From assembly GCA_937898155.1 (NCBI GenBank), contig CALEJO010000027.1, positions 1 through 22,810 on the forward strand: DNA of 22,810 nt, in the 5' to 3' direction. Made by a program: the position numbers and the translations under genes. The stretch is from an uncultured Clostridia bacterium. Lineage in GTDB: Bacteria; Bacillota; Clostridia; Oscillospirales; CAG-272. The notes under the pieces were generated by a model. The model was not told the DNA's origin and made no database searches. It saw nothing but the letters and a program-made list of their open reading frames with translations. Of the stretch, positions 6,345 through 14,618 are shown in pieces; positions within the stretch are counted from its first letter, which is position 1; each line of letters begins with the position of its first letter.

Positions 6345-8288
6345 ATGGGCAAGGAAGAACGCGACGAACTCGCGACATATCTATTCTGCCAGGGAACGAA
6401 CTTTTATGCGTATGACCTGCTCGGTGCCTTTGTCGAGGAGACGGAAAGCGGATACTGCTGGACGTTCCGCGTGTGGGCGCCAAACGCGAAAAAGGTGTTC
6501 GTGACGGGTGATTTCAACGGATGGGACGACAGCTTGCCGATGAAAAAGGACTCCGCGTCCGGCATCTGGCAGGCGACGCTCAGCTCCGCCGTTTCCCTCG
6601 AATGGAATCGGTATAAATATAAAATTGTCTCGAAAAAGGGAACGGTCTATAAAGCCGATCCCTACGCGCATCACGCGGAAACGCGCGAAAAGACCGCGTC
6701 GATCCTTTTGCATCCGCACGCATTTGCGTGGAGCGACGACGCGTGGAAAGAGAAACGCCGCGCGGCGTTTGCGACGCATCCGCATTTTTACGGCGCTCCG
6801 ATGAATATTTACGAGGCGCATCTCGGCTCGTGGCGCACGCGGGACGGCAAATGCACGGCGGACGGCGCACATGACTCAAACTACCGCGAGCTTGCCGATC
6901 ACCTCGCGCCTTACCTTGCCGAAATGCACTATACGCATCTCGAACTCATGCCGATCACGGAATTTCCGTTCGACGGCTCGTGGGGCTATCAGGTGACGGG
7001 CTATTTCGCGCCGACGTCGCGCTTCGGCACGCCGGACGATTTCCGCTATTTCGTCAACAAGCTCCATGAGGCGGGCATCGGGGTGATTCTCGATTGGGTG
7101 CCGGCGCATTTTCCGAAGGACGAAAGCGGGCTATGCGAATTCGACGGCTCGCTCCTCTATGAATACCAAGGCAAGGACCGCATGGAAAACCGCGGCTGGG
7201 GCACACGCTATTTCGACGTCGGACGCCCCGAGGTGCAATCATTCCTCGTTTCGAGCGCGCTTTACTGGATGCGCGAATTCCACATCGACGGACTCCGCAT
7301 CGACGCCGTGGCGTCCATGCTTTATCTCGATTACGACCGCGAGCCGGGCGAATGGGTGCCGAATATCTATGGCGGCAACCAGAATCTCGAAGCGATCGCG
7401 TTTTTCCGCAAGCTGAATACGGCGGTGTTCGCGGAATTTCCGGACGCGCTGATGATCGCGGAGGAATCGACCGCGTGGCCGATGGCGACGCACCCGGTCG
7501 GCGACGGCGGGTTGGGGTTCAATTTCAAATGGAATATGGGCTTTGCCAACGATATGTTCGACTATATGGCGACGGACCCGTATTTCCGTCGCTCCTGCCA
7601 CGACAAGCTGACATTCCCGCTGATGTATGCGTTCTCCGAAAATTACATTCTGCCGGTATCGCACGACGAGGTGGTGCACGGCAAGAAGAGCCTGCTTGAC
7701 AAGATGTTCGGCTCTTACGAAGAAAAATTCGCCGCGATGCGCGCGTTTCTGACGTTGCAGATGACGTATCCCGGCAAAAAAATGCTCTTTATGGGCACGG
7801 AATTCGCGCCGTTCCGCGAATGGGACTACGAAAACGAACTGGAATGGTTCATGCTCGATTATCCGAAGCACGCGCAGATGCGCGAATTCGTCAAGGCGCT
7901 CAACGCGCTCTATGTGAGCGAGCCGGCGCTTTACGAGATCGACGACGACTGGGACGGATTTGCGTGGATCAATGCCGACGATCGCGACCACAATACGGTC
8001 GCGTTCCGCCGCCGCGCGTTGAGCGGCGACGAGCGAATCGTCGTCATCAACTTCTCCCCGATGACGTGGGAGGATTACCGCATCGAGGTGCCGATGCGCG
8101 GCGACTATGTGCCGGTCCTTGCATCGGACGATCCGGCGTTCGGCGGCGCGGGCGTGCTGCTCGGCACGCGAAAAACCAAGGGAAAACGACGTGACGGCAA
8201 GCTGGTGAGCGAGCTTTCGCTGACGCTTCCGCCCTACGGCGCGGTCATTCTGCGCCGTCAAGCGGCGACAAAAACAAAGAAATCTTAA
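6345..8288 (+). CDS. glgB: 1,4-alpha-glucan branching enzyme
   Basis: It cuts alpha-1,4 chains and re-attaches them as alpha-1,6 branches during glycogen synthesis. The protein has 647 residues, the shorter Bacillus-type form. An N-terminal CBM48 module (about 36-125, with WAPNAKKVFVTGDFNGW) is followed by a GH13 barrel. Catalytic residues are D320 (GLRIDAV, nucleophile), E373 (IAEEST, acid/base) and D441 (VSHDEVVHG, transition-state stabiliser). A C-terminal beta domain closes the protein. The chosen start is ATG 6345, with GGAGGGG at 6332-6338 and a six-base gap; an in-frame TTG at 6315 lies in the leader hairpin and has no ribosome site. It is the first gene of the glycogen series, 22 bases before glgC. 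Confidence 0.96.
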   Translation: MGKEERDELATYLFCQGTNFYAYDLLGAFVEETESGYCWTFRVWAPNAKKVFVTGDFNGWDDSLPMKKDSASGIWQATLSSAVSLEWNRYKYKIVSKKGTVYKADPYAHHAETREKTASILLHPHAFAWSDDAWKEKRRAAFATHPHFYGAPMNIYEAHLGSWRTRDGKCTADGAHDSNYRELADHLAPYLAEMHYTHLELMPITEFPFDGSWGYQVTGYFAPTSRFGTPDDFRYFVNKLHEAGIGVILDWVPAHFPKDESGLCEFDGSLLYEYQGKDRMENRGWGTRYFDVGRPEVQSFLVSSALYWMREFHIDGLRIDAVASMLYLDYDREPGEWVPNIYGGNQNLEAIAFFRKLNTAVFAEFPDALMIAEESTAWPMATHPVGDGGLGFNFKWNMGFANDMFDYMATDPYFRRSCHDKLTFPLMYAFSENYILPVSHDEVVHGKKSLLDKMFGSYEEKFAAMRAFLTLQMTYPGKKMLFMGTEFAPFREWDYENELEWFMLDYPKHAQMREFVKALNALYVSEPALYEIDDDWDGFAWINADDRDHNTVAFRRRALSGDERIVVINFSPMTWEDYRIEVPMRGDYVPVLASDDPAFGGAGVLLGTRKTKGKRRDGKLVSELSLTLPPYGAVILRRQAATKTKKS

Positions 8289-8310
8289 TTCGGAAAGGCA
8301 GGTCCTTTTG

Positions 8311-9513
8311 ATGTTTCAAAAAAAAGAATGTATCGCCATGCTCCTCGCTGGCGGGCAGGGGAGCCGTCTCTACGCACTGACGGAGAAAACCGCCAAACCT
8401 GCCGTTCCGTTCGGCGGCAAATACCGTATCATCGACTTTCCGATGTCGAACTGCGTCAATTCAGGCATCGACACGGTCGGTGTGCTGACGCAGTATCAGC
8501 CGCTCGCGCTGAACGAATATATCGGCAACGGCGAGCCGTGGGACCTCGACCGCGCACGCGGCGGCGTGACGGTGCTCCCGCCCTATCAGGGCAAGGGCGG
8601 CGCCGTATGGTATAAGGGCACGGCAAACGCGATCTATCAGAATCTCACGTTCATCGAACGCTACGCGCCGGATTACACGCTGATCCTCTCCGGCGACCAT
8701 ATCTATAAGATGGATTACAGCAAAATGCTCGAAGTGCACAAGAAAAACGGTGCGGATTGCACGATCGCCGTTCTGGAAGTGCCGATGGATCAGGCGAGCC
8801 GCTTCGGCATCCTCAGCACCGACGCGGACGGACGCATCACGGAATTCGCCGAGAAGCCGAAGGTGCCGAAGAGCAACAAGGCGTCGATGGGCATTTATAT
8901 CTTCTCGACCGACGTGCTGGCGTCTTACCTGCGCGCGGACGACGGCGATCCCGCGTCGGAAAATGACTTCGGCAAAAACATCATTCCCAAAATGCTCAGC
9001 GACGGCTGCCGGATGTTTGCCTATACCTTTGACGGCTACTGGAAGGATGTCGGCACGCTTCCGAGCTTATGGGAAGCCAATATGGACCTGCTCGGCAGTC
9101 AGCCCGCGTTCAACCTTTACGATCGGAAATGGCGCATTTTCTATCGGCATAACGCGCTTCCACCGCATCGCACGGGCGAACACGCCGCGGTGCGGAACGC
9201 GATGATCACCGAGGGCTGCGTCATCGACGGCACGGTGGAAAATTCCGTGCTCGCCAACGGCGTCACCGTCGAAGAGGGCGCCGTCGTGCGCGACTGCGTG
9301 CTGATGAGCGGCGTCACGGTCAAGGCGGGCGCGACGGTCGAATACGCGATCGTGGACAGCGACACTGTGATCGGTGCCGGTGCGAAGCTCGGCACGCCGA
9401 AGACGGAGGGCGAGCTCCTCGTGATCGGCGGAGAGCTGACGATCCCCGCAGGGGCGGCCGTCGCCGGCGGTCAGATGATCGACAAAAACAATATTTCGGA
9501 TATCAAAGGATAA
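8311..9513 (+). CDS. glgC: Glucose-1-phosphate adenylyltransferase, catalytic subunit
   Basis: It makes ADP-glucose and pyrophosphate from glucose-1-phosphate and ATP, the committed step of bacterial glycogen synthesis. The 400-residue protein has an N-terminal nucleotidyltransferase domain with the pyrophosphorylase loop GGQGSRL (14-20) and KPAVPFGGKYRIIDF. The catalytic aspartate is D129 in SGDHIYKMDY, and the FAEKP glucose-1-phosphate lysine is K182. A C-terminal left-handed beta-helix of hexapeptide repeats follows from about residue 290. The start is the ATG at 8311; the adjacent TTG at 8308 is possible but the ribosome site AGG (8300-8302) suits the ATG. It is paired with glgD immediately downstream. 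Confidence 0.96.
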   Translation: MFQKKECIAMLLAGGQGSRLYALTEKTAKPAVPFGGKYRIIDFPMSNCVNSGIDTVGVLTQYQPLALNEYIGNGEPWDLDRARGGVTVLPPYQGKGGAVWYKGTANAIYQNLTFIERYAPDYTLILSGDHIYKMDYSKMLEVHKKNGADCTIAVLEVPMDQASRFGILSTDADGRITEFAEKPKVPKSNKASMGIYIFSTDVLASYLRADDGDPASENDFGKNIIPKMLSDGCRMFAYTFDGYWKDVGTLPSLWEANMDLLGSQPAFNLYDRKWRIFYRHNALPPHRTGEHAAVRNAMITEGCVIDGTVENSVLANGVTVEEGAVVRDCVLMSGVTVKAGATVEYAIVDSDTVIGAGAKLGTPKTEGELLVIGGELTIPAGAAVAGGQMIDKNNISDIKG

Positions 9514-9526
9514 GGGGGATCGGATC

Positions 9527-10663
9527 ATGGCAATCGCAGAGGGCATTATTTTTTCCAATATCCACGACAGCAGCATTTCCGAGCTGACGCGACAGCGCAC
9601 GCTTGCGTCCGTTCCGTTCGGATGCCGGTATCGCCTGATCGACTTCCCGCTTTCCAATATGGTGAATTCGGGGATCGACGATATCCGCGTCATCACGCAT
9701 TATAACTATCACTCGCTGATGGATCACATCGGCTCCGGCAAGGACTGGGATCTGGCGCGCCGTTCCGGCGGCATCAAGATCCTGCCGCCTTATATCACGG
9801 CGTTCGCCAATAACGTCAACGCGCTCTATCGAACGCGGCTGGAAGCGCTGAAAAGCGTTTCGGCGGCGATCAATCAGATCAAGGCGGATTACGTCGTGAT
9901 GACGGACTGCAACGTGATCTGCAATATCGACTACCGTGCGATCATCGACGCACACCGCGAGAGCGGGGCAGACGTGACGATGGCGGTCAAGCGCATGGCT
10001 CTTACGCGGAACGAGGCGAGAAATCAGACGCTCGTCTTTTCCGACCACGATGGGCGCGTGACCGATCTGCTTCCGTATCCGACGAACTTTGACGGCGAGG
10101 CGGACGTCAATCTGAACATCCTTGTCATCAACCGCCGGTATTTGCAGGAGCTCGTGCTGGACGCGATCGCGCACGGCTATATCAGCTTGACGCGCGACGT
10201 GTTCATCAAGAACCTGCCGTATCGCAATTTCCGCATTTATAAATATGACGGCTTCTTTGCCTGCATTTCCTCGTTCGAGGATTACGTTTCGCACAACCTC
10301 GCGCTGATCTCGAATCAGGAGATGTTCGATTCGCTCTTCAACGTGCCGGAGCGCCCGATCTTCACGAAGGTGCGCAATTCCGCGCCGACCTATTACAGCG
10401 AAACGTCGAACGTGAAGAACTCGCTGATCGCCGACGGATGCGTGATCGAAGGGACCGTGGAGAACAGCATTTTGTTCCGCGGCGTCAAGGTCGGTCGCGG
10501 CGCGGTCGTCAAAAACAGTATTTTATATCAGGACACCTTCCTCGGTGCGGACGCGTCCGTGAACTACACGGTGACGGATAAAAACGTCGTCATCCGCGAC
10601 GGCGTGACCATTTCCGGTCACGCGACGCTTCCGTTCTACATCGAAAAGGGAAGAATGGTTTGA
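9527..10663 (+). CDS. glgD: GlgD, regulatory (non-catalytic) ADP-glucose pyrophosphorylase subunit
   Basis: A 378-residue paralogue of GlgC that keeps the fold (SVPFGCRYRLIDFPLSNMVNSGI aligns with GlgC) but has lost the catalytic parts. The GGxGxRL loop is replaced by SNIHDSSISEL, and the GDHIY block reads MTDCNVICNIDY. Known GlgD proteins of Firmicutes form a mixed tetramer with GlgC and raise its activity. The C-terminal hexapeptide-repeat region (about 290-378) is kept. ATG 9527 has AAGGGGG at 9512-9518, which begins in the glgC stop codon. The tight spacing on both sides fits equal expression with glgC and glgA. Confidence 0.94.
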   Translation: MAIAEGIIFSNIHDSSISELTRQRTLASVPFGCRYRLIDFPLSNMVNSGIDDIRVITHYNYHSLMDHIGSGKDWDLARRSGGIKILPPYITAFANNVNALYRTRLEALKSVSAAINQIKADYVVMTDCNVICNIDYRAIIDAHRESGADVTMAVKRMALTRNEARNQTLVFSDHDGRVTDLLPYPTNFDGEADVNLNILVINRRYLQELVLDAIAHGYISLTRDVFIKNLPYRNFRIYKYDGFFACISSFEDYVSHNLALISNQEMFDSLFNVPERPIFTKVRNSAPTYYSETSNVKNSLIADGCVIEGTVENSILFRGVKVGRGAVVKNSILYQDTFLGADASVNYTVTDKNVVIRDGVTISGHATLPFYIEKGRMV

Positions 10664-10677
10664 ATTTGGAGGATGCT

Positions 10678-12108
10678 ATGAAATCAATTCTGTATGCCGG
10701 CAGCGAAATCATGCCGTTTGCCGCCACGGGCGGACTCGGCGACGTGCTCGGTTCCTTGCCGGCGGCGCTCAAACGCAAAGAGCCGGACTGCGACGTGCGC
10801 GCGGTGATGCCGCTTTACGCGCACATCAAACGCGAATGGCGCGAGAAAATGACATTTCTCAAATGGTTCAACGTCCCGCTGGCATGGCGTCACGCCTATT
10901 GCGGCGTGTTTTCACTCGAAAAGGACGGCGTCACATTCTATTTCCTCGACAATGAATATTATTTCAAGCGCGCGGCGCTTTACGGCGAATACGACGACGG
11001 GGAACGGTTCGCGTTCTTCTCGGTCGCGGTGCTGGAACTGATGCGGGAGCTGAATTTTTATCCCGACATCCTGCACGCCAACGACTGGCAGACGGCGTTT
11101 TCGGTGATCCAACTGAAACAGAATTACAGTTGGCGCGCCGAATACGGGAAGATCAAAGCGGTTTATACGATCCACAATATCGAATATCAGGGCGTATTCG
11201 GCAAAGCGATCCTCGGCGACGTGTTCGGACTCGGCACGAAGGACGAGGGGATCGTCGATTATAACGGCAATATCAATCTGACGAAAGGCGCGGTTGTCTG
11301 CGCGGACTACGTGACGACGGTCAGCCCGACTTACGCGCGGGAGATCCGCACGCCCACCTATTCGTGCGGGATGCACGTCATTCTCGATCAATACGGCTAT
11401 AAGCTCGACGGCATCGTGAACGGCATCGACATGGCGTATTACGATCCGAAGACCGATCCCGATCTGCCGTTCCATTACAGCTGGCGCGGCCAGGTCGGTA
11501 AACGGCAGAATAAGGCGGCGATGCAGGAGAAATTCGGGCTCGACGTTCGTCCCGACGTCCCCGTCGTCGCGATGATCTCGCGTCTCGCGTCGCACAAGGG
11601 ATTTGATCTCGTGCTCCGCATTTTCCACGATCTGATGCAGGATGACGTGCAGTTCATCCTGCTCGGCACGGGCGAGCGCGGCTACGAGCTGTTCTTCCGG
11701 GAAGCGGCGGCACGCTATCCGGGCAAGGTCTCGATCAATCTGACCTACGATCGCAAGCTCTCCAAACTCATTTACGCCGGCGCGGATATTTTCCTCATGC
11801 CGTCGAAGAGCGAGGCGTGCGGGCTTTCGCAGATGATCGCGTCGCGCTACGGCACGGTGCCGGTCGTCCGCGAGACGGGCGGGCTTTCCGATACGATCCA
11901 TCCTTACGGACCGGATCGCGCCGGCAACGGCTTCACGTTCGCGTCCTATAACGCACACGATATGCTCCACGTGATCCGTGAGGCGGAGGGGCTTTACCGC
12001 GACAAGGAAAACTGGAATGCCCTTGTGAAAAAAATCATGCGCATCGATTTTTCGTGGGACGTATCCGCAGAAGCGTATCGCGCGCTGTATGACCGACTGC
12101 TCGGATAA
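10678..12108 (+). CDS. glgA: Glycogen synthase (ADP-glucose-dependent)
   Basis: It transfers glucose from ADP-glucose to the growing alpha-1,4 chain; a GT5 enzyme with GT-B fold, 476 residues as usual. Visible landmarks are LHANDWQ with H133, the R302/K307 pair of ISRLASHKGFD, and the C-terminal EACGLSQMI block with E379. The N-terminal ADP-glucose loop is normally KTGGL but here reads ATGGL (A16), so the usual lysine is missing. ATG 10678 follows GGAGGA at 10668-10673; an upstream TTG at 10660 overlaps the glgD stop and is unlikely. It is coupled closely to glgD. Confidence 0.95.
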   Translation: MKSILYAGSEIMPFAATGGLGDVLGSLPAALKRKEPDCDVRAVMPLYAHIKREWREKMTFLKWFNVPLAWRHAYCGVFSLEKDGVTFYFLDNEYYFKRAALYGEYDDGERFAFFSVAVLELMRELNFYPDILHANDWQTAFSVIQLKQNYSWRAEYGKIKAVYTIHNIEYQGVFGKAILGDVFGLGTKDEGIVDYNGNINLTKGAVVCADYVTTVSPTYAREIRTPTYSCGMHVILDQYGYKLDGIVNGIDMAYYDPKTDPDLPFHYSWRGQVGKRQNKAAMQEKFGLDVRPDVPVVAMISRLASHKGFDLVLRIFHDLMQDDVQFILLGTGERGYELFFREAAARYPGKVSINLTYDRKLSKLIYAGADIFLMPSKSEACGLSQMIASRYGTVPVVRETGGLSDTIHPYGPDRAGNGFTFASYNAHDMLHVIREAEGLYRDKENWNALVKKIMRIDFSWDVSAEAYRALYDRLLG

Positions 12109-12171
12109 AGCCGCGCATCGCGTTAAATTCAATTTGCATTTTACCAAAGAAAAGAAAGAAAAGAGAGAACT

Positions 12172-14601
12172 ATGGAAACCAAGATCACAGAAAAAAGCGT
12201 GCGCGACGCCGTAGAAAACAAAATATCGCGTTATTACGGCATTCGCGCGGAGGACGCTACGCAGGCACAGGTCTATAAAGCGGTCATCTCGACCGTGCGC
12301 GATCTTCTGACCGACAAACGCGCGACGTTTCGTCGCGAAGTGAAAAAACAGAACGCAAAACGTATCTATTATCTTTGCATGGAGTTTCTGATCGGACCGT
12401 CCCTGCGCAATCACCTGCGCAACCTCGGCGCGGAGAACGCTTACGCGTCCGTCGTCGAATCGCTCGGATACGATCTCGACGCGCTTTACGCGGCGGAGCC
12501 CGATCCGGCGCTCGGAAACGGCGGTCTCGGCCGTCTCGCGGCGTGCTTCATGGATTCGCTGACGACGCTCGACTATCCGGCGACGGGCTTTTCGCTCCTT
12601 TATGAATACGGGCTTTTCAAGCAAAAGATCATCGACGGCAATCAGGTCGAGCTTCCCGACGTGTGGATGCCCGGCGCGGACGGCTGGCTCGTGCCCCGCA
12701 CCGACAAGACGTTTTCCGTCCGCTTCGGTGGCAAAATCTCGGAGACGTGGGAAAACGGCGCGCTCCGCGTGATGCACACCGATTACGAAGAAGTGCAGGC
12801 GGTGCCTTACGATATGATGATCTCCGGTAGCAACTGTTTCGCCACGAACAATCTGCGGCTCTGGAAGGCACAGGATATCCACAACTTCGATATGAAGCTC
12901 TTTACGCAGGGGCAGTATATGCAGGCGGTCGAGCACAATACGAACGCCGAAATGCTGACGAAGGTGCTGTATCCGTCCGACGACCACGTGGAGGGCAAGA
13001 TCCTTCGTCTGTCTCAGCAGTATTTCTTGGTTTCCGCTTCTTTGCAGAATATCATCGCCGACCATCTCCGTCAGTATGGCTCACTTGCCAACTTTGCGGA
13101 GAAGAACGCGATCCATATCAACGACACGCACCCCGCGCTCGTGATCCCCGAGCTGATGCGTATTTTCATGGATACGTATTCGTTCTCGTGGGAGACCTCG
13201 TGGGATTTGCTGCGTCGCACGGTATCCTATACCAATCATACCGTCATGCCCGAGGCGCTCGAATGCTGGAACGAGGATATTTTCAAGCTTCGTCTGCCGC
13301 GCATCTATAACATCGTCTGCGAGATCAACCGCCGGTTCTGCGGCGACCTCTGGAATCTCTATCCCGGCGACTGGAACCGCATTTCGAGAATGTCGATCCT
13401 CGCGAACGGGCAGGTGCGCATGGCAAACCTCAGTGTCGTCGGCTCGCATACGGTCAACGGCGTCTCGAAGCTTCATTCCGACATTCTGAAAGAGACCGTA
13501 TTCCACGATTTCTATCGCATGGAGCCGGGAAAATTCACGAACGTCACGAACGGCATCGCGCATCGGCGCTGGCTCTGCTATTCCAACCCGAAGCTCGCGG
13601 CGCTTCTCGACCACACGATCGGGACCGACTATCGGAAAAATCCGTCCTCGCTGGCAAACTTCCGCAAATACGCGACGGACACGTCCGTGATCGAGGCGGT
13701 GCGCGACATCAAGCACCGCAATAAGGAGACGTTTGCCGAATGGTTCCGCGCGCAGACGGGCGGCACGATCGACACGCACTCCGTCTTTGACGTGCAGGCG
13801 AAAAGAATGCACGAATACAAGCGCCAACTCCTGAACGTTTTGAAAATCGTGGCGCTTTACGACGAACTGAAAACCAATCCGAATGCCGACATCGTGCCGC
13901 AGACGTTCTTCTTCGGCGGCAAGGCGGCGCCGGGCTACTATATGGCAAAAGACATCATCAAGCTGATCTGGTGTCTCGGCAAGGAGATCGACGCCGATCC
14001 CGCGATCCGCGAGCGTCTGCGCGTCATTTATCTCGAAGACTATAAAGTGAGCGTCGCGGAAATGCTGATGCCCGCGACGGATATTTCCGAGCAGATTTCG
14101 CTCGCCGGCAAGGAAGCCAGCGGCACGGGCTGCATGAAGTTCATGATCAACGGCGCGATGACCGTCGGCACGCTCGACGGTGCGAACGTCGAAATGGCGG
14201 AAGCGGTCGGCAGAGAAAACATCTTCATCTTCGGTCTGACTGCGCGCGAGGTCGAGGAGCTTTGGCGCAACGGCTATAACGCGGTGGATTATTATAACGG
14301 CAACGCGCGTCTGAAAGCGGCGGTCGATCGCATCGCACGCGGCTTTTACGGCGAGGACTTCTCGTCGATCTCGCGCTATTTCCTCTCCGGCACGCACAAC
14401 GTCGCCGACCCGTATATGTGCCTTGCGGACTTTGAATCGTATTTCAGCACCTCGCAGACGGCGATCCGCGATTACGCCGACCGCTCCGCGTGGACGTCGA
14501 AGGCGATCATCAATATCGCGGGCGCGGGCGAATTTGCGTCCGACCGCAGCATCCGCGATTACGCAAACGAAATCTGGAATCTCCAAAGCGTCAAACGCTG
14601 A
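12172..14601 (+). CDS. glgP: Glycogen/starch/alpha-glucan phosphorylase
   Basis: It releases glucose-1-phosphate from the non-reducing ends of glycogen by phosphorolysis; a pyridoxal-phosphate enzyme of family GT35 with 809 residues. The PLP lysine is K656 in the signature EASGTGCMKFMINGA, followed by TVGTLDGANVEM. N-terminal conserved blocks CMEFLIGPSLRNHL and ALGNGGLGRLAACFMDSL are present. In the signature, cysteine stands where E. coli-type enzymes have asparagine (GTGNMKF). The ATG at 12172 is preceded by an unusual all-purine leader and only a weak GAGAG ribosome site. Together with glgA and glgB it lets the same transcript build and break glycogen. Confidence 0.96.
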   Translation: METKITEKSVRDAVENKISRYYGIRAEDATQAQVYKAVISTVRDLLTDKRATFRREVKKQNAKRIYYLCMEFLIGPSLRNHLRNLGAENAYASVVESLGYDLDALYAAEPDPALGNGGLGRLAACFMDSLTTLDYPATGFSLLYEYGLFKQKIIDGNQVELPDVWMPGADGWLVPRTDKTFSVRFGGKISETWENGALRVMHTDYEEVQAVPYDMMISGSNCFATNNLRLWKAQDIHNFDMKLFTQGQYMQAVEHNTNAEMLTKVLYPSDDHVEGKILRLSQQYFLVSASLQNIIADHLRQYGSLANFAEKNAIHINDTHPALVIPELMRIFMDTYSFSWETSWDLLRRTVSYTNHTVMPEALECWNEDIFKLRLPRIYNIVCEINRRFCGDLWNLYPGDWNRISRMSILANGQVRMANLSVVGSHTVNGVSKLHSDILKETVFHDFYRMEPGKFTNVTNGIAHRRWLCYSNPKLAALLDHTIGTDYRKNPSSLANFRKYATDTSVIEAVRDIKHRNKETFAEWFRAQTGGTIDTHSVFDVQAKRMHEYKRQLLNVLKIVALYDELKTNPNADIVPQTFFFGGKAAPGYYMAKDIIKLIWCLGKEIDADPAIRERLRVIYLEDYKVSVAEMLMPATDISEQISLAGKEASGTGCMKFMINGAMTVGTLDGANVEMAEAVGRENIFIFGLTAREVEELWRNGYNAVDYYNGNARLKAAVDRIARGFYGEDFSSISRYFLSGTHNVADPYMCLADFESYFSTSQTAIRDYADRSAWTSKAIINIAGAGEFASDRSIRDYANEIWNLQSVKR

Positions 14602-14618
14602 TCGGGAAAGGAACGGAT

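Noticed and set aside
10912..13065. A 717-codon minus-strand open frame across glgA and glgP
   Set aside because: Same shadow effect; it crosses two real genes and their gap and has no family features.
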